The notes under the pieces: model-generated | Seen by the model: the letters and a program-made list of their open reading frames with translations, nothing else | The model's database searches: none | Told to the model about the DNA's origin: nothing | Assembly (NCBI RefSeq): GCF_964340395.1 | Contig: NC_135549.1 | Coordinates: 32,294,832-32,358,831, forward strand | DNA from: Glandiceps talaboti | Lineage: Eukaryota > Hemichordata > Enteropneusta > Spengelidae | Reading direction: 5' to 3' | Length of the DNA stretch: 64,000 nucleotides | Program-made: the position numbers and the translations under genes | Part shown: positions 35,405-49,467 of the stretch, piece by piece | Numbering within the stretch: position 1 is the first letter of the stretch | Layout of the letters: every line of letters starts with the position of its first letter

Positions 35405-37326
35405 GGGGTGGACCATTTGATATCCGGGGGCTTGGAAGATGTGCGGGGGAGAAGCCAAATGGAGTTGCTTGAAAAAAAATCCGGATATGAGTGGGTGATG
35501 GAAAGAAAGATCGAAAACTGCTGCTAGAAAAAAAATATCTTCGTAGGGATATGATGCACAAGTTCATGTGTACTGTTCAACCTGCTAGTACCTCTCCAAC
35601 AAAGGACACTTGTCACATCATGACAAACATTTTCAAACACATGTCAGGGACCAGTCAATTTCGTTGGCCTGTGGTACATATATATATTTGTTCTTGTCTC
35701 TGTTTCTTTCATAATTCTTTTAAATATTACTTCATGTAAGGGTTCAAACATAACCATACATAAGATTATAGATATACATGTATTACCTAGCTACCACGCT
35801 AGTTACGGAACATGTCATGTAAATGTTTGGCTGTTTCACAATCAGTGCTTCACTTATCTTGCACTTTGGGGCAAAAGTGAACTTGAAGGTTTCGTAATGG
35901 TAATCTTCATATTGTTAGATAGTTTATAAAAGAACTTAATCTAAATTGTCCTAGTATCTTCAGTATGGATTTGTCAGAAGTGATGGAATATACATTCTAT
36001 TTCGGACACTACATGTATCGACACTATAAATCAAATTCAAGTTCCTATTGTACACTAGGTATGACCTCTTTAAGTGCTCTAACATACCAGTGACTATACG
36101 ATGCATGCAATATCAATGCCCCTATACCAATGTTACAGGCCCACTTATAACATGCAACACATAAAAATTATATTTACTTTAACTTTTCAAAGCTTGGCAA
36201 TATTACCTCAGAGGCTATGAATAACCTAAAAATTGCCTAAATAGAAACAAAAAAACTCCAGACCTGCCAGGGGAAAAACCCCTTGGACTCCCTCACCCCA
36301 GAGGCCACCCATACGTTAAACCAACAATAAAATTCACCAAAATTGGTTAAAAACTTCAAAAGCTTCTAGGGGGAGACCCCCATAAGAGGTGGACATATCC
36401 CAGTACCTCTTATAATTATCCCCTACCTCTTACTGTCAAGATAAAATGAAAACTTTATTTCAAAAATGTTTTAACCAATGTTATATGTAGTTGCTTTTTA
36501 CATGTTAGAGCTGTCTTGTAAAGCTTGTCTGAAAGTTTCTGTGAATGGCCTACAAATTGGCTTTAAGTAAAAATCCTCTAGGGCTCCTAGGGGAAGACGC
36601 CCTAGAAACACCCCCCCCCCCCCCATATGAGGTAGACATGTCCCAGTCTCAAATCAAAGTTCTTTCCTCCACCTCTTACTGTCAAGATGCTATGAAACTT
36701 TATTTCAAAAATGTTCCAACCATATGTAGTTGCTTTGTACATGTTGATGCTGTCTTGTAAAGCTTGGAAATTATTGTCTGAAAGTGTCTGAATCTAGAAA
36801 TTGAATTTTAAGAGTAAAATTCTTCCAGGGGCTTCTAGGGGGAGACCCCCTAGACCCATCCAGTTGTGTTAAAAACCACTGACCATCCACTATCCCCCCC
36901 CCCTCCGGCTGGAGAAACTGACTGGTCTGTCTGAATGTTTGAGCTTACCAATCAAGTTTCCGATTTGCATTTTCAGTGTATCATCATACCAAGGCATAAA
37001 AACTGTCAATGATGTTTATTTAATTTAAAATCAAACATGTATTGAAATATGTAGTTTTCTAAATATAATCTGTGTGTGATAGAACAGCATCTTTTTACTC
37101 TCTGTATTACCCTGTGCGAAAACCAAACAGAAAAGTGGCGTAACAAAAGTAGGTGTTCAACGTAGGCGTATAAAAAGTCCGGATATCTCAAAAAAGGAAA
37201 GAAAAAAAAGTTGATAGCATAGGCGAAGGAGAAAAAAATAATTCACAGGCAAGCAGGTGGGAAAAAAATAATGACTCTCCACCAATCTTCCAAGCCCCCC
37301 CCCCCCAGATATCAAATGGTCCACCC
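35405..37326. mobile_element. Inverted-repeat element, 1.9 kb, with internal tandem block
   Basis: The left end GGGTGGACCATTTGATATC...GGGGGCTTGGAAGAT matches the reverse complement of the right end at 37275-37326 over about 35 bases. Inside, a block of about 240 bases is repeated roughly two and a half times (36345-36870), each copy carrying TTCTAGGGGGAGACCCCC or a close variant and CTTACTGTCAAGAT...ATGAAA...CTTTATTTCAAAAATGTT. No adjacent target duplication was seen, and no transposase. Poly-G/C tracts next to the ends resemble the other elements in this window. Confidence 0.65.
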
Positions 37327-37334
37327 TAACCTAC

Positions 37335-40100
37335 TGCTCATGTTCGTTCAACTTTGCTGGTTCAACCTATAGCTATACAAATTTTGGCAGTATCTTTGGT
37401 TTAAGGGCATTCGGCAAACTGATGTTGCCCCTCTGGATTCTCTTGCGCAAACTCGCAGGAGGCAGTTTCCATGGTAACGTTGACATTGTTTTGAAAGGTG
37501 CTAAAACATTAAAAACGCCATATCTCGTGCCCCAGAAATGTTATAATCTTAAATAAAGTATGTGTACGTATATATATTTGAGGGGACAAGGAATCCAATG
37601 ATGACATAACCTTTTCGATTCAAGCTCAAAGTTATAATCATGTGATGGCACATCTGGTGTTTGTGTCTCTCATACTCTCTCTCTGTATTGCTCCCCATGT
37701 ACACAATGACAACTACTACGTCAATTCTTATAAAACTTACTAGATATCCTTTTTAAATGATTAGGTCCTCGTAGACATCATATGAATATTAATTATACAT
37801 TTGCATAATTAACTCTTTCCAGTACTTAGACTGTATAAATTCCATTATATTTTAGTACATGCATTGGTGATAACAAAGCGCATTTATTTATTGTATTGCT
37901 CATTTGCATATTTGATAATGTTTGGTCATTAACCACTTTCTTGATGCTGCTCTAGCTGTAACTAGAATGTTTTATTATGTACAATAACTTACTCATAATA
38001 TGCTACATCCTGAACAGTATTGCATCACCTGTGGGTAAACGAAGTTCGTAGCAAACATATGGTACAATAAACCAAATCAAATTTAGTTTTGGGTACGCAC
38101 CTTAAAATCAGCGCCCTCAACTGCGATTACGATTTTAATCTGTCAGTGCACTACATATGGATGATATTGACCACTGATTAATATGTGTAATATCTAAACA
38201 ATGTTATTCTAACAGATTTCAATGAATATATTGTGGATGTATGATTGAAAAATGATAGTTAAGTTACAACTAGTGCAGTTTTAACGTGGTGATAGATTCA
38301 AAACATAGCTTTCGTTCAGGATTTCAATACCACTACATTACCTATGGATTACGTTGGTCACTAATTAACAAATTATAGATACATTGACAAAATGCACTTT
38401 TTCATTTAAGCTAATTTATAGTAGTTTTTAATTGTAACTAGTCACTTGCATAATTTATGATTTTAGGTTATTAGACAGTTTCTTAAGGTTGCAATCTTTA
38501 AATTTGATATGAACTGGCATATTCATTGACGATAACAAAGCGCATGTGTCTGATATTGGGAAATGATGTAAATGTTGAAACATTAAACAAGTAATTTGCA
38601 TAAATAACGAGTTTTGGTAATAAAGCAATATCTTGCGGATGCAACTCCATGCAACGTGGTACATGCATTGATGATCACATGCCTGACAGCGTAGGTTTTT
38701 ACTTTCATAGAGTCGTTTATACATTAATTAAATCTTAAAATAGGTATAATAATGTTGCTGATAATAAAGGATATAGCAATAATAATCTTTTAAGGAAAAC
38801 ATTTCATTTGACATCTGGTTTAGTAGATTTTTGCAACAAAAATCTATATGATTTGTTTACAGGGAAATACTAACCTATGTAGTAGTAGAAAGTACTAGCC
38901 CCACCCCCACCCCCAGCAGTCATATGATTCCACCGAGGCACCATGCTTGCATCGATTTTCAATCTACCAGCAACCAAACAAAAAGCCACACACCTCACTG
39001 GCTCACAACATCTTGAAGTGATTGTGTCCTAACATATGAAGTGAACATACTTAAAACATACCAGTCTTTCCAAAGTGGGTGAATTATTGAAATACACGAG
39101 AAAAATGTCAAAGTCAATGGTTTTCAAGCGTGTGCTCTTAGTATCTCGCAATATTGCTCAGCACATAAAATTGCAACACAATGCATTGGTCTGTACTCAA
39201 ATGGATGCAAAGCTCACAAATCCAACGTATTGACAGTCAAGCACATACATATTAGGCTGATTAGCAATTCTCAATCGTCGTGCCAAGATCCACTTAGTCA
39301 GACTAGTAAACATTGAGCATGTACAGTATGTCATCGCATGTTTGTATGTCAAACTTTGTTGAACAGAAACACTTATATATATTTTTTTTCATGTTTTCTT
39401 GAATGAATTTGATCCGACAAACTCTGACATGTACAGTATAGTCAATTTAACAGTGTTGGTAGATATCGCCGAATCATTAGCATCTGCCAACCTTACACAC
39501 ATCACAAACCGTCAGGTATATAGGTAATGTCAGACAATTTTTTAAAAGCTGTTCAACGGGCAACCTAGTCCATCACATTGGGTAGGAAGGTCGATTCTTT
39601 TCTTTTTTTAACAATGCTTGACAAGGATGTAAAACAAGCCATACATAATGATGGCAGAGCATTTCATGTTGGGTTTGCATAGTACTTATTCAGTCATTTT
39701 AATTTTAAACACTTGCAATTTGTTTGAATAGCAATCGATTTCAATCAGTTCTGAAGTAAGGAAATGTACACATGTACAGTTTGCGGTTAAACAAATGTTG
39801 TAGCTCCTCTCACCCTCTCCTCTCAAGAAATACTAAGACCCACCAAATGATATTCCAGAACTATTTTAGTCACACCGTCGGCCACCTACACTACAGGGGA
39901 AATATAACAGTATATGGTACAATGATGCATTAAACTCTAACATGGAGTTACTTAAAATAAGGCAATGTACAATGTAACATAACATATCAAACAAGTCATT
40001 GAAAATGACATAGTCCCCGCTATGATTGGGGTTTAAGGAACTGGCAGTTGTCATTTTCAAACCTGGTTAATATTGTTTGGCCTCATATGGTTGTTTTTGA
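37335..40100. other. No gene; inverted relatives of the 28.9-33.2 kb repeat field
   Basis: TTTGCATAATTAAC and GCATTGGTGATAACAAAGCGCA type motifs at 37790-37900 and 38450-38560 are reverse relatives of the repeats around 30 kb. Nothing else is recognised. Confidence 0.45.
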
Positions 40101-40109
40101 TATCACTAC

Positions 40110-40745
40110 TCTGTTCAAGCATGTCTGACTTATGGCTTTGGACATGAACACTGCGACAACAAAATGGCTGCCAGGCAGCCATATCGGATTGTATCACAAC
40201 GAAAATGGATATGCACATGTATGTCACAGAACACTGTGCTAATACCAACTTTGAATGAGATCTGTTCAAGCATGGCTGAGTTATGGCTTTGGACATGGAA
40301 AATTCGCAAACAAAATGGCTGCTTGGCAGCCATATTGGGTTGTATCATGATGAAAATGGATATGCATATGTATGTCATAAAACACTGTACTAATACCAAC
40401 TTTGAATGAGATCTGTTCAAGCATGTCTGAGTTATGGCTTTGGACATGGAATATTCGCAAACAAAATGGCTGCCAGGCAGCCATATTGGATCGTACCACA
40501 ATAACAATGAATATGCACTTGTATGTTACATAACACTGTCCTAATAGCAACTTTGAATGAGATCTATTCACGCATGTCTGAGTTATGGCTTTGGACAGGG
40601 AAAATTCGCAAACAAAATGGCTGCTAGGCGGCCGTATTGAATTGTATCATAAAACAAATTGATGTGCATATGTATGCCATAGTATGTTGCCCCTGTACCA
40701 AGTTTGAAAAAAAATCGGTCCAGGCATCTCCAAGAAACGGCATGC
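40110..40745. repeat. 151-base tandem repeat, about four copies, each with a hairpin
   Basis: Units contain GTTATGGCTTTGGACATG, CAAACAAAATGG, CACTGT...TAATA, and AACTTTGAATGAGATCTGTT. Each has a near-perfect hairpin, ATGGCTGCC-A-GGCAGCCAT in the first and third copies, at 40164, 40315, 40466 and 40617. Long minus frames here are by-products of the repeat. Confidence 0.9.
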
Positions 40746-40749
40746 TATG

Positions 40750-43700
40750 CAGTACGTATTATCTGGCTATGAAGTGTATTTTTTTGTGGCAAAGCTTAAA
40801 GATATTTTGCGGATGTGCTCTTGGTAAATGACTTCTGTTTAATTTGTTTCCAAAAAATCACAAATAAAGAGCAAAACATTTCAAGTCCCCCCTCTTAGAC
40901 TATCAGAATTTTGATTGCCGAATTACTTGTAAGGCCCCTTTCCTTTGTCGCAAATTGTGCTCATTCATTTAGTGTGCATTGGTTGTGTTAGTTTGATTTC
41001 AATTCACCTAACTATATGCATCATCAGAGTCAAGTAAACCACTGCACAAGATTATATATAATTTGGAATTGCATATGACTCAAATATATATGGTCACATG
41101 TAATATTCAGAAACTAAAGACCCTTAAGTAATTCTGAAACATAATATGCACAGTAGTCCAACACGCATTTTACCGACATGTGAAGCCTGTATGAGGATAT
41201 ATTGCCCAACACCCAAAAAATTGAAATGCGGCCCGTTGAACAGCTCTTTTTCTGGCTTAAGCTTATAAAATGCGAAACAGAGATATTGGAATCTTTAATC
41301 GACTAGGTACGGCAAACTGTGGGCTGTTTCAAATTAATAATCGCGTAACAACTGTACACGTTTATGTATATGTATATCAATAAAGGAAAATTGTCTATAA
41401 CTTATACTAGATGCTAGATGTCAACGTTCTTAGAATTCCGAGGGGAGTGATCAGGGGCAAATGATTTGCTTGGTGAGATCGTGGACATAACTGAGGTGTT
41501 TCACTCTTTCTAAAAACGCTTCTCTTGTAACAAATAACACTATTCGCAACAGCTGTCCTAGTTAATATCTCAGCCTCCATCACTGTTTAAGTAGAAAAAC
41601 ATCGTTCCACATCAGGCCTAGAACAAATTTCGTTGGGGCCGGTTACCCGACCCACCTACTGCTGCTCCTAAACTTTTTGTCACGTATTCGAGAGAAAAAA
41701 AAATAAAATCGCGAACATTGTGAAGTGTGGCCAGAAATAGTTGATGCGGAAACTGAAATCAACTAAATAAGACAATATAAATTGTTCTTCCAATCTGTAA
41801 TGGCTGTACATATGATAAGAAGAAATAAACAACACAGAAACCATTGGAAAACAATGAAAAACCTGCACTAGACACTCCACTCACACATGAACAAAATATC
41901 TAAAAATTAAATTAAATATCTACCTACCCTACCTTTTCTAAAATTAAGTGTAACCGGAACCACACAAATTTCTTTATTAGGCCTCACATTATGACCATAC
42001 TTGTTGACTATATGATAATTGAGAAAGCTTCGTTCCAGGTCAAAATATAATCAATATTTGTAGCTAAGTCGACATTGACAGTTCGCGATACAGAAGTTAT
42101 CGTGTGTCTTTTCCTGATCTGAATATTTAGGATTAAATATATATTATTTATTACCTGATCTCTTCCTTCGATGCCGAAATCCTCCATTTCTCCTGAAAAT
42201 AAAATAATTATTTCATTAATTTGTCTTTATTATATCTGGTTGCAAAGAGACCATTCCCGTTTGGCAAAACGACATTGTGGGGTTTGGATAAATATACATA
42301 CACAGTTTACGACATCGTGGAGTTGATCATGGCCATGCAAAGAGTTAGTTTCTAAACATGATTGCCATAGGCATACATACACATTTGTCCCTGAAATTAA
42401 AAAAAGAAAGATAAAGACAGTCGTCATGGACCCCTGGATCTCGAGACGTTTGCACAAAAGAATGTGACATGTAATTAATTGACAATTTATCTCGTTCTAT
42501 TTTAATTTCCAGGTGAAAAGACAATCTCTAGTAACCTAAACCCACAATGGATATATTAGATGAACCTGGGAGGTAGGCAACTATTGCTAATGTATATGTA
42601 ACGATAACAATGTTTGGTAGCTAGACCACATACAATGAAGAAGCCACCGCAAAATTGCTAAATGACTGATGAAAGGAACAAATTTGTCAATAATATATAT
42701 TTCACATCCCGTTTTTTCCCTCACATAGAAGTCTTGTAAAGAATTTCTACTACACTGAATATGTGTTCAGATTTCGCGTAAGGCTTTATGAGAAAACCCC
42801 TGTGGCAGACACTAAATACTACTAGTTTATTCCATTCTGTCAGCTGGCCCACCAAGTGGACAAGATAATCTCATAAACTATTCGGACTATATCTCAACAG
42901 AACGAGTAGTAATTTGAAATAACAGTGTCTGTCCAAAAAAATCATAAAACAGGCCTGAAGGCACAGCGTCATCTACAATTTGTCATACATCGTAAATAAA
43001 TCCGTGGGAATGTTTGGCAGAGGCATCCCACTACATAAAAAGTCATCTGGTAAAATAAATACAAAGCTCGTAAACGGAAAGAAATGGGAAAATCATAAAT
43101 TTTATCGTAGGTCTAAATATATATATTTCATGACAGAACGTTGCTGGCTGATGACTCCGGACTTATGAAATATGGCTAAATGATAAACGTGCCACTTGCT
43201 AGGTCTAGGGTCAAATGACAATTGTTACATCAGCATTCTACTAGGATGGGATTCTTGTATCTTGTGATATACAGTACCTAGATTATTCAGATAGTCCAGA
43301 TCTGCAGATACATTAGGGATTGAACGTCAGAGTTCAATAGTTAATGACCTGACATGACCTTTTGGTCAGACAAGGTCATAATTATTGCTATGACAACAAT
43401 GCGTATCACATAGTTTTATATCATTCAATATGTCATCTTACTGTCATAAATCATTAATGTCGTAAGTTAACATATCCCAGTGCTCTGATGTATCACTCAT
43501 CTGTCTCTTGCCTCCTGAAAGTGTTCTTAACTAAGCTACAACGTACACGTCCATTCCCTTATGTACTCGTACATTGCTTGTAAGTACATGTTCATTTTTT
43601 GTACACACACTTCCACTCCCTGTACGCATACTTCTATTCTTTGTACTACTAGCAAATTCCGTGTACATACACTTCCTTAACTTTCCCTATACGTTCATTT

Positions 43701-44665
43701 CCATTCCCTGTACGTACTCGACCATTCTCTGTACGTACGCGTCCATTCTTTGTATGTGCACTTCCATTCTTTAAACGTACTAGTACATTAATATTCTTTG
43801 TACACACGCTTTCTTAAGTTTCCCTATACGTACACGTCCATTCACTGTACTTACTCATCTATTCTTAGTACGTACACGTCATTTCCTTTACCTACTTTCC
43901 ATTCCTTGCCCATAAACATAATTTCCTTGTACCTTGTACGTACATGTCTATTCCTACTCAACTTAACTTTTGTTTGACTTTCTTGAGTAAGACATTGAGA
44001 CGTACACAAACTTTCATCAAATAGCAATGATCAAGCAATAATTCAAAAATGTCAGTAGATTTGCATCAGTTACCCGACATATTAACAACATCTTTTTTTG
44101 CACTCGTAGAAGTAAGACACGTTGTGTCCTATAGCCCCAATCAGTCTTCTTACTAGTTGGGGTGGGTGCTAGTTGATAGGCATGACACTTCACTAGTTTC
44201 AGACTCTGACTCGTTGAAGCAGTAAATTTCATAATGTTACATATATGCTATCTCAATAGTAACTAACTGAAACACTTTCATCGTGGAAGCACTAACATTC
44301 ATATACAAGTTCTCTTCTCCCATGTTCACTATTCATTGTGAAACAGACATGTTTGGAACAAATCAGTTGTCATTCTTCATTCTGCCAGATCCATATAGAC
44401 ACTGAAGAAGGACAAGTGTTTTGTTCGAATATGTCTGTAAAAAACTTGTGTATGTAACTGAAACAAAGATGAATTTACTATTCTGTCATAACTACTTTGG
44501 CAACAGATTTAACGTACACTATATGAATCGTGAATGAGAGAGAACTACAAATTTCAAACTACTAAATACCAAACTTTATGTTGCACAGTAGAATACATTA
44601 AAAAACGGTACCCTAAATCACTCAGTAATCTTTCTTAATCTACTTGTTCTATTAAATGTTAGCAC
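40750..44665. other. No supported gene; some diffuse repeats
   Basis: Segment 41925-42010 is similar to 2795-2885 (AACCGGAACCACACAA...TTTATTAGGCCT). A possible 38 base minus exon lies at 42155-42192. From 43540 to 43965 a degenerate repeat of about 28 bases is built on CATTCCCTGTACGTAC, with roughly 14 units. No other feature was seen. Confidence 0.45.
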
Positions 44666-44669
44666 ATAT

Positions 44670-45640
44670 AAATAAGATAGCGCCAATGGCACTGTAGAAC
44701 AACTGTTAACTTTGTGATATTTTTTTGTAAAATGTTTATCCCCATATCAATTAATCTTTGTTGTTACCCACCCAGTTTTTAGTGTTCCAATGTGGATATT
44801 TTAAGTAAATGGGTATATGTCATTTCTTTGACTATTTATCTATTTGCATAATAATCCCTATTGTTATATTTGCCATATACACCATCATTTCGCTGTTGTT
44901 ATGGGTGTGGCATAGATAGATAGTATTCACCTTTATGAAACATACACAGTCATATCCTGTACAATAAATGGCTATGGGCGTATGTGGTCTTGTTGCTAGG
45001 TAAGTCTGTGATCATGCATCTTAAATGCTTATCCACATGCCTATCCATCCCGGATTTTCTCTTTGCAATATATATCACATTTGACAGTTGCTATGCGCGT
45101 GGTCTTATTACTTGGCATAGTTGCATACATTTTTTGAATAACATTGTTTATTCACTTGCCCACCCAACATTGTTACACTTGCATTTGATTGTTGATATAA
45201 GGTGTGTGGTCATGGTTTCAACTTGCCAGGGCCACTCGATGTGTCTACTTGAATATGTTTTGAATATCAGAAGAACCCCTTCCAGAAACATTCCATTCAC
45301 AAAGTAGATTTCAATATATGAGTTGGGGTGTTTTTACAAAATTGACATTTTAGGCTAGTTTTTGTATATCATTGATGGGCTCATTATGTCATGAATACTA
45401 AAGTCACATTTTTTAGACCTAATTTGCATATCACTGCTGGGATCAATCCTATATCAACACATCCCAAACAACATCCCAACCAAATTTCAGGCCAAGAAGT
45501 TAAGTTTTTCCAAATATTACATTTTCTTACCCAAAACTTAAAGTTCAATTAACGTTGTGCTAGTTGAAACGTGTATGTTGAAGATTCTTACATAAGGTCA
45601 CTATATGAGGCGTTGTCACCAATTCTAATAACATCTGATG
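44670..45640 (-). repeat. Dispersed repeat family, copy D
   Basis: The copy starts AGCGCCAATGGCACTGTAG and has sub-units with GCTATGGGCG and TTGCTATGCGCGTGG. It then passes through TGGGATCAATCCTATATCAA and ATTTCAGGCC...AAGTT, in the same order and strand as copies A and C. Confidence 0.7.
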
Positions 45641-45898
45641 AAATACTTCTTTGTTTCTACAAAATGTGCCCCTTTCCTTGGCCTCTCGTTAACTTTCGTA
45701 TGATCGGTTTCACAGTCTCTTCGACGTGTATGTAAATCTCCAGTAAACACTTAAATAAGAAACTATCTGCTTTTAAATAAGACATTAAGATTAACAAGGT
45801 GATGTCACTAATAGTACACGCCTCTTGGTCTCACCGATTGAAATGAATTATTTCGCTGATTGTCTGGTCATTGACCCATAGATATACATTTTGTTAAC

Positions 45899-46172
45899 AG
45901 CTAATAGTACGATCATCATTAAGTAAGGGGGGTTACTGAGTTCAGCCCGACACTGATTAACGTCAGCTAATAGTACGATCATCAGTAAGTAAGGGGGCTA
46001 CTGAGTTCAGCCCGACACTGATTAACGTCAGCTAGTAGTACGATTATCAGTAAGTAAGGGGGGTTACTGAGTTCAGCCCGACACTGATTAACGTCAGCTA
46101 ATAGTACGATCATCAGTAAGTAAGGGGGGGGGGGGGTTACTGAGTTCAGCCCGACACTGATTAACGTCAGCT
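45899..46172. repeat. 67-base tandem repeat, four copies
   Basis: Units contain AGCTAATAGTACGATCATC, AGTAAGTAAGG with a variable G run, and CAGCCCGACACTGATTAACG. The copies are nearly identical, which suggests recent amplification or homogenisation. Confidence 0.95.
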
Positions 46173-46174
46173 AT

Positions 46175-46290
46175 GGACTTGGTGAAAAGCGTTTGACTGC
46201 ATTACGACGAGGGTTTTTAGCACTACTGAACCTCAGTTCAGTTGTATAGGGATCGCCCGACGTCTGTCTGTCTGTCCGTCTGTTTATGGC

Positions 46291-46376
<86 letters not shown>

Positions 46377-47385
46377 CGTGTGTAAACAACTTAAAGTCAA
46401 AAACCGCTGAACCGATTGCCATGCGATTTGGTGGTCATGTTACTTCTGGTGTCTAGTTGGGAAATTATTCAAATGAAAATGATTGCATCAGAGATGTGGG
46501 ATTTGGGTCAAAAAACTGAAACTCCAAAACTACTGGGCAGATTTGATGGGAACACTCTTAGATGTGAGCAAATTAATTGTCACATGATGATTCCCCTGGT
46601 AATATGCAAATTAGGGCTAAAAATGTGTCTTTTTGGTCAAAAACCTATCATTCCAAAACTACTCAGCAAATTGGGCTGAAATCTAAGGGATGCATCTGTG
46701 GTCATCAGTGATATGCAAAGTAGGTGTCAAAATGTGAATTTTGGTCAAAAATTTATATCTCAAAAAGTAATTGGTTATTGAGACTGAAACTTGGTGACAT
46801 GTTTCTAGAAGTGTTATTCTGCAGATTTTATCCAAATATTTTGACACAATTGGCCCTAGCAACCATGACCACGACCTTAGCAACAACCGAATGGCAGTAT
46901 ATTTTGCTCAAATAACAACCTCATCTGGTAGGCAAGTGAGTAAACATTCAAATTGTGTATGCAAATATACCTAGCAACCATGACCACGCCCATAGCAACA
47001 GCCAAAACAGTCGTGTATTTCACAAAGATAACAGGGATTAATAGACATTTGAATAAACATTCAAAACATATATAAATTTGCCTAGCAACAAGACCACGCC
47101 CATAGCAACAGCCAAATGATTACGTTTATCAATATCAGGAAATAATCAGGAATACATACACAAGTGAACAAAAACATTAAAAAATGTATGCAAATATATC
47201 TAACAACATGACCACGCCCATAGCAACACCCAAATGATCGATAATATCGCAAAGATAGCAACATGGTTGGATAGGCAACTGGATAGTCATTCAGCAAATG
47301 AACACCTATTGTTAGCATGAACTAGCATATGGATAAACATTTTTTTAAACTGTACAGTTGTGCTGCAACGCCATTGGCGGTATTT
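46175..47385 (+). repeat. Dispersed repeat family, copy E (fullest)
   Basis: It opens GGTGAAAAGCGTTTGACTGC, includes TCTG and TG microsatellites (46258-46382), CAAAAACCGCTGAACCGATT, AATTGGCCCTAGCAACCATG and three sub-units of GACCACGCCCATAGCAACA, and ends AACGCCATTGGCGGTATTTT. It is the reference for the family and lacks the 5238-6560 insertion. No coding capacity was seen. Confidence 0.8.
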
Positions 47386-47389
47386 TTTA

Positions 47390-48290
47390 ATTCAAATACT
47401 ACCACCTTAGAAGTTTATGATTTACCTGGTACATGGTGTCTAAAACACTGCCTGGGGTTACATTAATATAAGCTAAAGAGCCGTCAACATTTATACCCAA
47501 ATGACGGTTATGTTTATGAAATACTGCCACCAACAGAATTAAATATTGCAATCAATGATAATTAACAAATCTTCACGTTACAATATGTACAAGTTAACAC
47601 TTCAGCCCAAGTGTATTTGATCAATGAATCTTAATTATGTAGAACTTCACAAGTAGTGTAATCACAACACAGTCAGTTAGTTTATGTATACAAATTATAC
47701 AAATAACGCCGTGTTAATTAACGGCAAGGCCACGAGCATCCAGACTTTGGTGTTGTGAAAATAATTACATGTATCTATCTGTAAACGTTAACACGTTCAT
47801 TAATGATGTTAATTGAAATAACCGCACACATTATAATAGAGGAGGCCAGACCAATGTACGTTTTCTTCGCTTGCTTATAAACATCTCTGGAGTCCATATG
47901 GATGAAGTGGGAATAGGCAATCTAGTTATAACAAGAAAATGACCACAGTTTAAAAGTAACTGCAGTAAAAATAACTCCATGAACCGTACAGTTTATGTTG
48001 ATTGTATGTTCACTTGACCACTTTCGTTCAATGTTAGACATAAATTTTACATAAATTATTATTACCTTTTCCATATGCTGATTCATGTGTCGAAATGTGC
48101 CTTTAGGATTACTACTAGTTAAACAGACGACACCCTACTCGACATTGTAGCCCTTCTGGCACATGCGCTATTGTAACCAATGAATAAGGTATTGGTAGGA
48201 ACAGCAACCGTACTAAAAGTAATGACTTGTAATTGTGCAGAAAAGTGATGAAGTTAAACTACGATATGATGTCTCTGACAGGCTATCAGG
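47390..48290. other. No supported gene
   Basis: One coding-like minus segment at 47523-47426 is discussed under findings. Otherwise AT-rich sequence without features. Confidence 0.4.
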
Positions 48291-49467
48291 AAAGATATAG
48301 AATAGGGTAGCACGATATGTAGCTAGCCGTCCAGTCAATATATCAATGAAATAATGCAAGGTACAGGATAGTGGTATGGAGGTTTGTATCTAGCCATCCA
48401 ATCAATATATCAATGGAATGATGTTGCAAGGTAGAAGATAGTGGTATGGAGGTTTGTAGCTAGCCATCCAATCAATATATCAATGAAATAATGCAAGGTA
48501 TAGGATAGTGGTATGGAGGTTTGTATCTAGCCATCCAATCAATATATCAATGAAATAATGCAAGATATAGGATAGTGGTATGGAGGTTTGTAGCTAGTCA
48601 TCTAGTCAATATATCAATGAAATAATGCAAGATATAGGATAGTGGTATGGAGGTTTGTAGCTAGCCATCTAGTCAATATATCAATGAAATAATGCAAGAT
48701 ATAGGATAGTGGTATGGAGGTTTGTAGCTAGCCATCTAGTCAATATATCAATGAAATACTGCAAGATATAGGATAGTGGTATGGAGGTTTGTATCTAGCC
48801 ACCCAATCAATATATCAATGAAATAATGCAAGATATAGGATAGTGGTATGGAGGTTTGTATCTAGCCATCCAATCAATATATCAATGAAATAATGCAAGA
48901 TATAGGATAGTGGTATGGAGGTTTGTAGCTAGCCATCTAGTCAATATATCAATGAAATAATGCAAGATATAGGATAGTGGTAATGAGGTTTGTATCTAGC
49001 CATCCAATCAATATACCAATGAAATAATGCAAGATATAGGATAGTGGTATGGAGGTTTGTATCTAGCCATCCAATCTATATATCAATGAAATAATGCAAG
49101 ATATAGGATAGTGGTATGGAGGTTTGTATCTAGCCATCCAATCAATATATCAATGAAATAATGTAAGATATAGGATAGTGGTATGGAGGTTTGTATCTAG
49201 CCATCCAATCAATATATCAATGAAATAATGCAAGATATAGGATAGTGGTATGGAGGTTTGTAGCTAGCCATCTAGTCAATATATCAATGAAATAATGCAA
49301 GATATAGGATAGTGGTATGGAGGTTTGTATCTAGCCATCCAATCAATATATCAATGAAATAATGCAAGATATAGGATAGTGGTATGGAGGTTTGTAGCTA
49401 GCCATCTAGTCAATAATATATCAATGGAATGATGTTGCAAGGTAGTGGATAGTGGTATGGAGGTTTG
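48291..49467. repeat. 67-base minisatellite, about 17 copies
   Basis: Units contain GATAGTGGTATGGAGGTTTG, TAGCCATC and CAATATATCAATGAAATAAT. Two variants occur, one with TATCTAGCCATCCAATC and one with TAGCTAGCCATCTAGTC, mixed along the array. A few units have a three-base insertion (GATGTTGCAAGG) near each end. Confidence 0.95.

Noticed and set aside
35127-35567. 146-codon minus-strand frame
   Set aside because: Spans a tandem repeat and a transposon terminus; no domain and no splice sites.
42230-42457. Minus-strand frame with a possible acceptor before TNVYVCLWQSC
   Set aside because: Acceptor TTTAATTTCAG is good but no convincing donor or phase partner was found.
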